NCBI RefSeq assembly: GCF_037975245.1
Contig: NC_092573.1
Location: 14,282,001 to 14,346,000 of the forward strand
Length of the DNA: 64,000 nt
Direction of reading: 5' to 3'
DNA from: Apostichopus japonicus
Lineage: Eukaryota > Echinodermata > Holothuroidea > Aspidochirotida > Stichopodidae
Shown here piece by piece: positions 12,573 through 22,999 of this stretch. The stretch's first letter is position 1. The number at the start of each line of letters is the position of its first letter. The notes beneath the pieces are model-generated. The model ran no database searches, was not told the origin of the DNA, and was given only the letters and a program-made list of their open reading frames with translations. A program made the translations under genes and the position numbers.

Positions 12573-13205
12573 ATGCATCGTCTGTCAAAGCTTTGGCACT
12601 CAGACATCATACGTAGAGAGTGAGGTTACAAATTCGTAACCACGTTTCTAGTTTGTGATGTCACATAATTCTTGAACATCTGATGATATACATCCGAAAT
12701 TTACGTCTTTTCTTTTGTCCAGTTATTCAACCCCTAGAAGACGGGAGTTGTTATCCTGGATGAAACAAGTCAAATGTAACGTCATGGGTAGCCATTCCTC
12801 TATGTCTACGATATGTAATAACATTTCGGATAGTGTAAACTGTGTCTAGTCTTAACGAATCATGCACGAAATTAACCATTTTACAGCGGACATAGACATC
12901 TTGTAGAAAACAATCTCTTGGAAGTTCTGTTCCTTTTTGTGTCACAAAGTTGAATATTGATCTTCGACCCATTGGCTAAATACAACAGGAGTTTCCGGTA
13001 CTGCTATGTATAATACCAGTTGGAATGTATTGCTCAGTCGTGATACATCCTGCTTCCGTATGTGTTACAGTGACGTATCACATAGAAGAGAGTAGATTAC
13101 TGTACTACACAACTACCGTTTAGTTCATCCGTCACTTCAAACTGTGATAGACGTGAAGCGACAACCTTAATATCCTCCCAGTTGAAGTCAAAAGCGATAA
13201 GCATA
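12573..13205 (+). repeat. Left part of duplicated intergenic block, copy A
   Basis: This matches 38,215-38,465 joined to 39,896-40,245, and 61,795-62,045 joined to 63,457-63,805. It lacks the 1.4-kb THAP element found in both other copies and shows a single intact TTAA at 12,852-12,855 in its place. It is interrupted at 13,206 by the large TIR element, and homology resumes at 19,721. It precedes the receptor exon 1, as in the other two copies. Confidence 0.8.
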
Positions 13206-13570
13206 CACTCTTAAAATTGTTGGGCAAATTATTGCCCAACCTGGGCAATTATTTACACAACCGTTGGGTCCGTATGCCTCCTGGTTGATATTGGGCAAAA
13301 AAGTGCCCAACTAAGTTGGTTAATGATTTTGCCCAGAAAACGGTTAAATAAATACCCAACACCCTTGCCCAACACCTTTGCCCAACGCCTTTACCCAACA
13401 ATGTTGGTCAGCGATTTGCCCAATGGTTGTGTAAAACCTTTTACCAATGGATTTTTCTTTACCCAATGATTCTTGCCCAACAGCTAGTTAAAAATAATAG
13501 TGGTTGGTTAACTAATACAATACCAACATTGGATTGTAACATTTTTCATACAACTGGGTTTATTTAATAG
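13206..13570. repeat. Left subterminal TTGGGCAA/TTGCCCAA array of element 1
   Basis: Many copies of an 8-bp motif in both orientations (TTGGGCAA, TTGCCCAA, TTGGTTAA, TTACCCAA) are spaced 10-25 bp apart. Such arrays are typical transposase- or accessory-protein-binding regions. A matching array lies at the opposite end. Confidence 0.8.
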
Positions 13571-16500
13571 GTTATAAAGCTTAAACAGAGAATGATAAAG
13601 AACAAACAAGTAATACATGTTTTTCATACTTTTATTTTTTCTGGTCTTTGCCGACTTCAGATTGTTCTTCCAGTATGAATTCTCACAGCATTCAGTGCTT
13701 GACCTCTATTTACCTAGTTAAATGATCTGTGACTTCCATCCAAAGCAACAATTTCATAAACTCACAATGGGGATAAACACATATCAACAATATTAAAGCT
13801 GAAAATATTAGCTATCCATGTTTTGCCATTGTTTACTATATTCAGTTCTTGAAATGTGTTGACCACAGAAGACCTCCTGTATGTTGACATCAACTACACA
13901 AGGTACAGGTGCAACACACAATCATGTACAGCCTAATGTTGGTCTCTTTCAAGCAACTCTGGTCTTAATAAGTGAATATAATATCACTGATAATTTCCAA
14001 CATATAGTCAATTGAAGCTAACCATTTTATGTTGATACACCATTGTATCTGCAATTGCTTTAACAAGGAGCCAAGGCATATTTTGCTAACATTTTGATTG
14101 TGCTTAGATGATTGATGAACTGTAAAATTTAAACATCTTTTCAAACAAAAGCCAAATGGTTACACATCCCACATTGATTCTACATACTAGAAATAAAAGC
14201 AGCTTCAAGATCACAATTATAAGTGATCATAGGGACACTGCTGGCACCTGATCTGTTAAACACACAAAATTAAATGTTTGTTTGATATCCCAACCCTGCC
14301 TCAACTTTTCACAACTGTATACAATAACAAATCTACCCCCACCCCCCCCCCCCCAAAATACAGATTTTTTGTAGGTACAGTATTTCCCTTTAGTATGTAA
14401 ATATATATGAAACTAAAGCAAACTTAAAATGTAAACATGTCAGGTTAATACCAAGAAATCATTTGAAAAGTTTGTAGCAAGACACTTTGACCCTCAAACA
14501 CTTCTGTTTGCTACGAAAGCTCCTAAGGCACTCAGTGAACGACTTTTGATAAAACCAAGTTCATATACCTCAGCATGAAAAAACTCCCAAACCCCCTTAC
14601 ATTGAGTTTGGAAGTTAATGTCCAACACATAATGACTTTAAAACAAATAGTCTACTGCCGTTAGGAGTGAGGATTGCATTATTGGATGTCTCTCAATTAT
14701 CACAAAAAAATGCTGAGGGGAACCTTTGCTCTCTCCTAAGCACAGATTGAATGGCTGTGGTCATCCTTCGATATTGTCTTGCAGTAGTCCTCTAACACTT
14801 GTCACCGACTGCAAATTAAAGAAAATAAACTCATCGAGTTGCAAATAAAATGTAACAAAAACAGGTGGATAGACAGAGTTTTAAGACTTCTGCACAATGC
14901 TATGATACTGTGGACCAGTATAATTAAAAGAAAAAACAGGTCAGGAAAGTCAACATAGTTATCTTGACAAGGTTTTCAAAGTGTAACGCCCACCCCATTA
15001 ATGTCAAATGACCTTTCCCTTGCACTATCAAGTACCGGATCACTTCATTATTATGACCAGGGTTTACATACCGACGATGAAATTTATTGAACCTTCCCCC
15101 ATTTCATCACTAGTGTAATTTAAAAAAAATTGCCCTGGTGGCTTCTAATGACCTCTGACCTCTACTATAATCAATGGGATTCATGTACTCATGTTGGCAA
15201 ACCTATATGCATCACATATGAGATTCATCTAACTTTCACTCTTTAAGTTAGCATATTTACAAGGTTTTAAGTGTTTGGCCCTTGTTAACCTCAACTGACC
15301 TTTGACCACTAGCACAATAAGTAGCATTCTTCTGCTCACTATAAACAACAACACACCAAGTTTATGAGGTTAAACAAACTTTCAGCTGAGCTGGTATGAA
15401 CCAAAAGGTGTACCACCAAAAGAATACCAAAAAAAATATATATATATAATTAATGATTTTGCTTACTGGCTGATCGTCTATGAATGCTTGAAGGCAACTA
15501 GTCACCGTAGTAGATCCGCTTTTCTTTGCCCGTCCTCGAAAAAGCAATGGCAACAGAAAGAAAGCTAAGTTCTTCTTTTCATCTGTAAAAGAGATTAAGG
15601 CAAGAAATGAGAATGCTTGCAGGTACAAACGACAAAAACATTAATAAGGCACACTATAGTCTGACCATATAAAACTTCAAGGACTGAGGATAAAATTCAT
15701 GGGATCTACACCGCCCTAAATATGCTCCACAACTTTATGCTCATACACATTAATAACAGCAACATGAAAGTTAATGTGGCAGGTGTACTCATAGGGGACC
15801 TACACATTTGTATTAGAAGACTTAATTACCTACCCTACACACGAATTTCAAGCCAAATTTTATAAGATTTTGAAGGAAAAAAATGAAAAAGCCCATAGTA
15901 TGTGCTAACCTTTCATTGACACAGTCGTACTAAAATCTGAATACAATTGTCCAAAGATTTTTGGAAAAATCAACTTCTAGACGTTTTAACATGTTTAATC
16001 TTCCTGCTCATAAAACATCTTGAGAAGAGTACACAACACAACAAGCTAATTTCTTTTCCTCAGCATTGGAAAAGTATACACATAAGGAATCCATCTCATT
16101 GGCCATTTTCAAATTTGTGCTTATCGACAGTAGAATTAATCCAAATATTATATTCAATTGAGCATTAATGAGTAAACAAGGCTAATAATGAGGTTTTCAG
16201 TCATTACTCCTGCTGTCAAAAAAACATTTCACTTGTTGAGAAATCAACAGGAATTATTCAAACCCTATGTGGAACCTACAAACAACACTGATACATGTCC
16301 AAGTGACTGTCATTGAGTTAATATTATAACAGGGCTGGGTCTCACTTCAACCACACACAAACCCGAACGCGACTACAAATAAAATAGTAGCCAATTAATC
16401 ATATTGAGTGCAATGTTTGGAGAAAGTTTGCAGAAAGGTTTAGAAGCCACCATTTGACATTAACCAGCTGATTTGGTCCTTTCAGATCAGTTGATTTTGA

Positions 16501-16634
16501 TAGATTTTTAAAAGTAACAAACCACCAAAAACATATTTTGAAGGTTAATCCAAATATTGACCCATCTTTACAGACATACTGGAAAGAGAAACTATATTTT
16601 CATGGCATAAGCTCTGAATCGTCCAATTTCTGTA

Positions 16635-16964
16635 TTGCCCTGCCTTTCAAAAATTATAGAAAGACTAGCATTTAACAGAGTACAAAACTTTTTAGACAAG
16701 CACAAAGTTCTTTCAAACAGTCAGTACGGATTCCGCCCAGGTCATTCTACCGAAACTGCTCTTGTAGATGCTATTGACAAATTAAACAAAGCTGCCGAGA
16801 AGAAAGAGACTTCGATTGGAATCTTCTTAGACTTATCCAAAGCTTTTGACACAGTCGACCACAACATTTTACTACGCAAACTGTCACACTATGGAATTAG
16901 GGGACTTCCGCTCAAATGGTTCGATAGTTACTTGAATCTCAGGCAACAATACACTCAACTATAA
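16635..16964 (+). pseudogene. LINE reverse transcriptase, N-terminal part
   Basis: The reading frame begins before this ATG at 16,616. It holds the palm and finger motifs RPISVLPCLSKIIER, YGFRPGHSTETALVD and LDLSKAFDTVDHNILL, the latter with the first catalytic Asp. A frameshift near 16,960 separates it from the YxDD-equivalent segment. It is a dead fragment. Confidence 0.85.
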
Positions 16965-17232
16965 TAATAATACAGACTCTGACCTGGCTACTGTCCGTTG
17001 CGGGGTTCCCCAAGGTTCAATCCTTTGCCCACTTCTATTTATTATTTATGTAAACGACATATCATCTGTCTCACGAAATTCTTCATTAGTTCTTTTTGCT
17101 GACGACACGAACATTTTCTTTTCAGACGATAACCCTAAACGGTTAGAGAGGACTGTTTGTTCTGAACTAAAAGCTTATTATGATTGGTTTGCAGCTAATA
17201 AGCTATCCTTAAATATCAGCAAAACAAACTTC

Positions 17233-17919
17233 ATGGTATTTAACAAACTTAAGCATTACAACGATTATAGTTTCAACATTAACATGAATGGTCACACTCT
17301 GAATTCTATTAGTAAGATTAAATTTCTCGGGGTAATTATTGATTGTAATCTCAATTGGCAAGAGCATATCCATAGTTTATCCTCACAAATTGCAAGTGGA
17401 GTCGGTATTATTGGTAGACTTAAATATGTACTGCCAAAGAGCGTTCTTCGCACTTTGTACTTCACTTTGATATATCCGCACTTTACTTATTGCAGTACTG
17501 TATGGTCGTGTACCAGGCAGTCTTACTTGAATCGTCTGTTTCTTCTGCAGAAACGAGCTGTTCGACATATTTGTCATTGTGGCCCCCGTGATCACACTGA
17601 TATTCTATTTAAAACATTAAATTTATTGAAACTTCAGGACATAATCAATCTAGGAACTGCTTCAATCACGTATCGTTTCATACACAATCTGCTACCAGAC
17701 GCTCTCTCTAACTTTTTCACAATCAATTCCCTCATTCATAACTACAATACACGGAATCCTCAGCTTCTTTTGCATACTGTAAATCGCACTTCTTCCCACT
17801 CAAGCCTTCATTATCGTGCCACTAATCTTTGGAACTCATTACCCAAGGCAATAAGTGACAAGCCTAGCTTAAAATCTTTTAGGTATAACTTAAGTAATTA
17901 TTATTTAAACAAGTACTAA
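17233..17919 (+). pseudogene. LINE reverse transcriptase, thumb and C-terminal part
   Basis: The ORF is open from about 16,990, with VPQGSILCPLLFIIYVNDI and FADDTNIFFSD upstream of the first ATG at 17,233. The listed part contains FLGVIIDCNLNWQEHI, the HFTYCSTVWS block and YNTRNPQLLLH, ending in YYLNKY-stop. It is intact from 16,990 to the stop but lacks everything 5' of the RT. Confidence 0.8.
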
Positions 17920-19539
17920 CTCTTGACAAGTAACTGAAAGACTCCAACTTGTTGTATGGACAAACTCAGGTGTTCAGATGCACTGGATTGTTTGTTTTTT
18001 TTTGCGGGGGGGGGGGTGTTATTGTTTTGTTATGGTCGTGTTGTCCTATTGTTTGAAATTGTGTATTTTGCTTTGTTGTACTTTGATTGGTCTCTTTCTC
18101 TTTATTTTAGGGAGCGAAGCACCCCGTCAAGCCCGCAAGGGTTTTTTGTTCCGCTTCCTTCACTTCATGTATTATCCACTACTACTTGTTGTTACTTGTT
18201 ATTTGTAAACGTTTAATTGCATGTTGTGAAAAACAAATAAATGAAATGAAATGAAGCTAGCTATGAATTCACAGGCCATGACTATACAATAAATTTGGCT
18301 TACCATCAGTCAGTGCATCCAACGTCTTCTCTAAATGCAAAAAGTTCGGCCAGTTTGGGGTGATCGCCTGTATAGCACAAAATGTCCATTGTCAAATATC
18401 CCACTCTGTTGTATAATTTGTTGGCAGTTGGTTTTTGTAATAATTCGAAGTCCTGTTCTACCTGTAGGAAAGAAAAAATATACAAACAGCATTATAGGCC
18501 TATAACATTACTAGCGCTGATGTTCTATGCTATACTAATATTATTATAGCCTAGAACTCATTAAATGCCAGGCCTAACTTAGGCTACTTTGAAGTTTGAA
18601 AAACCCTCGAAGTTCGGACACCCCTAACGAATGCATAATTTCACCATGGCACAAATACAATAGGATCAATTTGACGAAACCTATGAAGCGACTTTTTTTC
18701 TAACGAGAATATTTCTTCTGCCATCGATAGTATCATCTTAAAAGAAGTGTGAACAGATACAATTCTGGAGCATTTTAGTGCTAAAGTGTTCGAACTTCAA
18801 AGGGTCCAATATTATACTACTGTATGTACGTACTACTACTAGCATTAACAACGTACGTGTAAGTCTAACATTAGGCCTAAGTTATGACAGGCTAGGTCTA
18901 ACGTTAAGCTAATAAGGGTTCATGTGGTCATTTGCCGTATAAAACTTAAAAGAAAAAAAAGGGAGTACAATTTATGATTTACAACGAAAATGTGCTACAA
19001 TGAAACCTTGTCTAGCCAAGATATAGGCTAGAGAGACCTGGTGCATACGCATAGCTTACCGTAAGTTGACAAGGATCTGCATTACACAGGCGTTCGCAAC
19101 GTTAATACAATATGAGTAACTTAGGCCTAGTTACACACTTGCGGGCGCGCCTGTGGCGCCTGTCAATCGCTTCACTACAAGCTAGCCTAACGTAATACAA
19201 CTATGCTGGAAATACAATTAGTATTAGTAGCCTTTACGTAGGCCTGGTATAGCCTACATGTAGCACCGAGAGAACGAGCGATCATTCGATACCACTGATA
19301 TGTAGAGATCGCAGTGTTCGATGCACACACCAAGCAGAGGATTGTTTTTCTTTACGCTCACCTTCAAATGTAGCACATAACTCTGGCATTTCCCACCTCT
19401 TGAGTGCTGCGCTAACAAATTCGTCAGCCAATGTGTAAGTTATAACACGTTCACTATATACGATCTACTCATGATGCATGCACATCGCGCAGAGTACCAG
19501 TATAGTAATGGCGCAAAAATGCTGGTTTTTGCACAACAT

Positions 19540-19720
19540 TGGGCAAATCAAGCTTGTTTGCCCAACAGAAAGTAACAATAAACTACATCTTAATTTTTGC
19601 ACAACAAAGTTTACCCATATCAGTTGTGTAATTTCTTTTACTCAGTTGTTGGTTAATATTTACTCATATTGGGCAATGCTTTGTTTGCCCAACCAGTTTT
19701 GCCCAACAGTTTTTAGAGTG
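19540..19720. repeat. Right subterminal TTGGGCAA array and TIR of element 1
   Basis: Motifs TTGGGCAA, TTTGCCCAAC and TTACCCATAT recur every 10-30 bp and end in AGTTTTTAGAGTG. The first SAM exon of the cargo gene starts only about 290 bp inside this end, so this TIR may double as its promoter region. Confidence 0.8.
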
Positions 19721-19806
19721 TACTGATCAAGACGGATAAACCATTACATTCATGATTATACCAGTTCAGATATAGTTGACCCCTTATAGTCTGCTTCTCA
19801 GTGAAT

Positions 19807-19927
19807 ATGGTAGACGTAATGACTCTGAATTCAGTTCCTAAATCGATGTTAGGCATGTTCTCTTGTAGACTCATTGGTATCTTTCTCGTTACTGTTTTCG
19901 CTTGCCAAGCTCAAGTTATGGACGGAG
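19807..19927 (+). CDS. Signal-peptide exon, SRCR receptor unit 1
   Basis: ATG at 19,807 opens MVDVMTLNSVPKSML, then the hydrophobic core LIGIFLVTVFACQAQ, a good secretion signal with cleavage probably after CQA. The exon ends in phase 1 at GGA G/GTAAGT. Downstream in-frame methionines could serve as alternative starts. The same exon recurs at 40.3 and 63.9 kb. Confidence 0.8.
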
Positions 19928-20209
19928 GTAAGTCGACACTTTTTACCCCTTTCCCTTTTGAAAACTATTTGTAGAACTGGAATATTAACAGTGGATGTGG
20001 TTATGTTGTCATGTATTTTCCTTGTGGCTAAGATCATGTGTAACATTATGTCCTCCTTGTAGGGGAATCGTGATAAACACATGACGATGATCACACTGTA
20101 ACAGTCTTGATGCAAGGATACTGGGTTGAGATCAGTCGGTTCGTTATTTGGTTTTTTGTGTCCAGGTTCTTTCTTGGGTGACTTTTCTTAAAAAAGTTTC
20201 TCATTGTTC

Positions 20210-21325
20210 TGCTACAATGAGTGTAAATTGCTAATGGTTTTTTTAAGCCATTTTTTTTTTAAATGATTTCTGCAGATACTGTGGACCGTTGATGAATTTT
20301 TTAGCTCACAAAAATTAATACATTTATACTCAATATGACACCTTTCTCTCGGAAGTAGGAGACTTGTCACGTTTACATTTCCTTAGCTATGGTGGTCACA
20401 ACGGTTTCCCATTTGGGTCAGTTATAGTCACATGACTTTGGCCTTAAGTAATATCAAGGGGTTTGTCTGACTCAGAATGGGTAACTAACATGTTTCCATT
20501 CTTGAGATATGAGATGTAGGTAGAAGTTTTCGCTGTATTGTCCTGTTGACTTCAGATGACTCATGACCTCGAATACGATTGATAAAATCCCTAAAACGGT
20601 AACATGATTGAAAAAGGTTTTAGGAGGGGTTGTACAGTATAAAACAGTACTATCTTAGCTAGCACTGTAGAAACGATATGATAACAAAAACAATATCGAA
20701 CTGCACTATACTTGACATGGCGTCACTACGCTGATGCCTTAGATAATTTAGATAGGATATGGTGCGTATCGTCTGATTTCGTAAATGGACAACCATTGTT
20801 CCACAAGGGAGTTACGAATGTGTGACATTTGATCAATAAACAGTGTTTCCACATTTCAGAAATGAAATTCCCCGAATCGCGCCACGGTATATTCTGACTA
20901 TTTTTCAAAATGGACTGATTTCAACGGTTGTTCGCCCTGATTAATGTAGGGCATATTCGAACCCGACCCGTAACCCTAATCCCTAACTCTAACCCTTCTT
21001 GGTCCCAGTAATATTTTCCGATATTGCCGTTATTCGGGGAATTGCCTTCTAAGTGGAAACACTGTCACGAACTTAATTTATGCAATAGATCGTTTTACTT
21101 ATTACCAAGGATAAACTATGCCCAATTGCCAAAAAAAAGGGACCAACAGTATATGCACTTCGTAGTTTTCATTCCTGCAATAATAAAACGAAAACGTTTA
21201 AAAGGTATTGCTCTGCTATATGTACAAAAATGTTGTGAATATCACTTTTGAATTGTGCTAACCCAAAACTGCTCACGAAAAATTGCACCCAAACACAACA
21301 ATAAAACGACATGTTTTTTAATAAT
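20210..21325. other. Intron 1 of unit 1, upstream of the LINE
   Basis: Starts with sequence shared with unit 2 intron 1 (CAGGTTCTTTCTTGGGTGACTT-like, compare 42,080 and 42,250). Then follow AT-rich DNA and a short telomere-like patch around 20,972-20,996 (ACCCTAATCCCTAACTCTAA). No gene is seen. Confidence 0.5.
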
Positions 21326-21453
21326 TTTCGTTGAAGCGTTTACACGTACTTTTTCGGAGCTCTTGCATTTCGTTCATTTTTGGGATTTTTGGGATCGTTT
21401 TTTTTTATCAAACACCTTGTGATTCGTTTTGTTGTTTATTTGGAGTTATTTTC

Positions 21454-22050
21454 GTCTGTTCCTGTCATTCTGCATATTTTTTGTTCAATCTGTGCTGTTT
21501 TTTGTCTTGTGTCGGTGCTGTCCGTGGTTTAAGGTCTGTAGCGTCAGTGTATCCTATCGTTCAGTGTATAGTCTATGTTGAGCCTAAGCTGCTAATCGTG
21601 AGTATCGTTTTTCCGCGTTCGCGGGTTTTTCTGTGCCTTAGTGTATTCGTTACTATTGTCTGTTCCTGTCATTCTGCATGTTTATGTGTTCAATCTGTGC
21701 TGTTTTTCGTCTTCTTTCAGTGCTGTCCGTTGTTTTAGGTCTGTAACGTCAGTGTATCCTTTCGTTCAGTATATTGTCTCTGTTAAGCCTAAGCTGCTAT
21801 TTGTGAGTATCGATTTTCTGTGATCGCGGGTTTTCTGTGCCTCAGTGTATTCGTTATTTATTGTCTGAAACTTTCATTCTGCATGTTTTTGTGTTCAATC
21901 TGAGCTTTTTTTTGTCTTGTTTCAGTTCTGTCCGTGGTTTTAGGTCTGTAGCGTCAGTGTATCCTATCGTTCAGTGCATAGTCTCTATTTAGCCTAAGCT
22001 GCCAGTCGTGTGTTCGATTTTCTGTGTACGCTGTTTTTTTTTCTTTGACT
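21454..22050 (+). repeat. Tandem 5' UTR monomers of the LINE, about 204 bp each
   Basis: GTCTG-CATTCTGCAT starts at 21,454, 21,658 and 21,863, giving periods of 204 and 205 bp. Each unit runs through GTGTATCCT(A/T)TCGTTCAGT and CCTAAGCTGC. The third unit leads into ORF1. Tandem promoter monomers are known from rodent L1. Here they probably carry the internal promoter, which is an inference. Confidence 0.8.
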
Positions 22051-22063
22051 TAGTATTTTCGTT

Positions 22064-22999
22064 ATGGCTGTGCCTGATCGTTTAGTCTGCTGTGATGCGT
22101 GTAATATGTGGATTGAGTTTGAGATTTCTGGCTTGGAATGTGATTTTAAATCAGCGTCTAGTGAAGCTATTGTGTTTGTTTGCGATAAGTGTGTGAAACT
22201 TAAGGAATTAGAGGAGCTATTGAAAAGTTGTAGTTGTGTATGGACGGAAGTCGGGAATAGTAGGGCTGTGAGAAGTGCAGTTGCTGAAAGGGATTGTTGC
22301 GAGGTTGTTCCAACTTGTAATGGTTTTGACGTGTTACCTGTGGAGGAGTTGCGTGATGTTGATGATGGGAATGAAGTCTCCCAGGAGGGAAATAGTGAGT
22401 GGCTAGTAGTGGACGAAGTGCGTGGTGATTGTGATGTGATAGAAGATGGTAGTGTGGTTGTATACAGCGGTAAGTGGGGACAGGAGAAGTCGAAAGGAAG
22501 AATGGTATTTTGTGGGGATTCAATAGTACGGTATGTAGACCGAGAGTTCTGCAGGGCGGATAAAGCAAAAAGGGTCAGGGTATGTTTGCCAGGTGCTAAA
22601 ATGCAGGATGTCTCTAAAAGGGTGAACAAAATCGTGTCAGATGAGGAGGTGGTTGTAGTCCAGATAGGCACCAATAATGTGCAGAAGGAGTCGCAAAACA
22701 TTATTCAGTCTAGGTACCACGAATTGATGTGTCGACTAGCATCAACTCGGGCTAAAGTTGTCATATGTAGTTTGTTGCCAAGATTTGACAACAAGGTTCT
22801 GTCAGAAAAGATTGTAACTTTGAATGGTTTATTGCATAGTCTGTGTGCCGACTTCGGCTTCACTTTTGTTGACATGTGGTCATCTTTCCAGGGTAGAAGG
22901 GATCTGTTCGCCAGGGATGATTTTCACTTAGCTAATACTGGGGCCTCGTTGATTGGTAGGATGGTGAATTACTCTGTTGAACAGCTATGTTTAAACTAA
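22064..22999 (+). CDS. LINE ORF1: PHD-like zinc finger plus SGNH esterase
   Basis: This is 311 residues with no stop. Residues 1-55 hold CCDACNMWIEF and VFVCDKCV, a Cys-rich finger like the PHD-type finger of CR1 ORF1 proteins. Residues about 147-311 are an SGNH/GDSL hydrolase: MVFCGDSIVRY with the nucleophilic Ser, VVQIGTNNVQ (block III, normally GxND), and FARDDFHLANTG with the catalytic Asp-His. Such proteins bind RNA and lipid-like substrates in retrotransposition particles; the exact esterase substrate is unknown. It overlaps the ORF2 start by 13 bp, suggesting coupled translation. The best-preserved part of the element. Confidence 0.88.
   Translation: MAVPDRLVCCDACNMWIEFEISGLECDFKSASSEAIVFVCDKCVKLKELEELLKSCSCVWTEVGNSRAVRSAVAERDCCEVVPTCNGFDVLPVEELRDVDDGNEVSQEGNSEWLVVDEVRGDCDVIEDGSVVVYSGKWGQEKSKGRMVFCGDSIVRYVDREFCRADKAKRVRVCLPGAKMQDVSKRVNKIVSDEEVVVVQIGTNNVQKESQNIIQSRYHELMCRLASTRAKVVICSLLPRFDNKVLSEKIVTLNGLLHSLCADFGFTFVDMWSSFQGRRDLFARDDFHLANTGASLIGRMVNYSVEQLCLN

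Larger units (their letters stand above)
16616..18255 (+). mobile_element. 5'-truncated non-LTR retrotransposon (RT region onward) nested in element 1
   Basis: It starts inside the reverse transcriptase at NRPISVL and continues through SQYGFRPGHST, FLDLSKAFDTVDH, GVPQGSILCPLLF and FADDTNIFF, so the catalytic aspartates are present. A C-terminal region with FLGVIIDCNLNW and LWNSLPKAIS ends at a TAA (17,917-17,919). The frame breaks after RQQYTQL (about 16,964) and resumes near 16,985. The 3' tail ends in AAATAAATGAAATGAAATGA (18,232-18,255). The endonuclease and ORF1 are missing. The clade is not assigned; it belongs to the CR1/L2/Jockey-like group. Not the same family as the 21-26 kb LINE. 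Confidence 0.85.
14494..19431 (-). pseudogene. SAM-domain, SAMD3-like spliced gene, decayed, inside element 1
   Basis: Exons seen on the minus strand are 19,431-19,362 (70 bp), 18,461-18,304, 15,582-15,467 and 14,808 to about 14,494. Exon 1 encodes ADEFVSAALKRWEMPELCAT, resembling the start of a SAM domain; its start codon is TTG where element 2 has ATG. The 18.3-kb exon has VEQDFELLQKPTANKLYNR and, after a frameshift, HLEKTLDALTD. The next has FFLLPLLFRGRAKKSG. The last has PQPFNLCLGESKG, FFVIIERHPIM and SHYVLDINF, with in-frame TGA (14,761) and TAA (14,638). Phases match across the last three exons (1/2, then 0). From memory the order resembles SAMD3-like proteins. Exon 2 of the SAM domain was not found, and a LINE lies in an intron. 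Confidence 0.68.
13206..19720. mobile_element. 6.5-kb TIR DNA transposon with SAM-domain cargo gene (element 1)
   Basis: Termini are CACTCTTAAAATTGTTGGGCAA at the left and its imperfect inverse ending TTTTTAGAGTG at the right. TA flanks both sides (13,204-13,205 and 19,721-19,722). Joining the flanks gives GATAAGCATACTGATC; the paralogous empty sites read GATAAGCCCACTGATC (40,236) and GATAAGCACACTGATC (63,795), the same length. Subterminal arrays of TTGGGCAA/TTGCCCAA fill both ends. No transposase is visible. The body holds a decayed minus-strand gene and a nested LINE. The CACT-type ends, 2-bp duplication and subterminal arrays recall EnSpm/CACTA-like elements, but the superfamily is an inference. 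Confidence 0.8.

Noticed and set aside
20972-20996. Telomere-like ACCCTAATCCCTAACTCTAACCC patch
   Set aside because: Under four imperfect units, inside an intron; too short to claim an interstitial telomere.
21994-22701. 235-codon Ser/Thr/Leu-rich ORF on the minus strand
   Set aside because: It lies antisense to LINE ORF1, whose domains are unambiguous; its composition is what a reverse frame of that gene gives.
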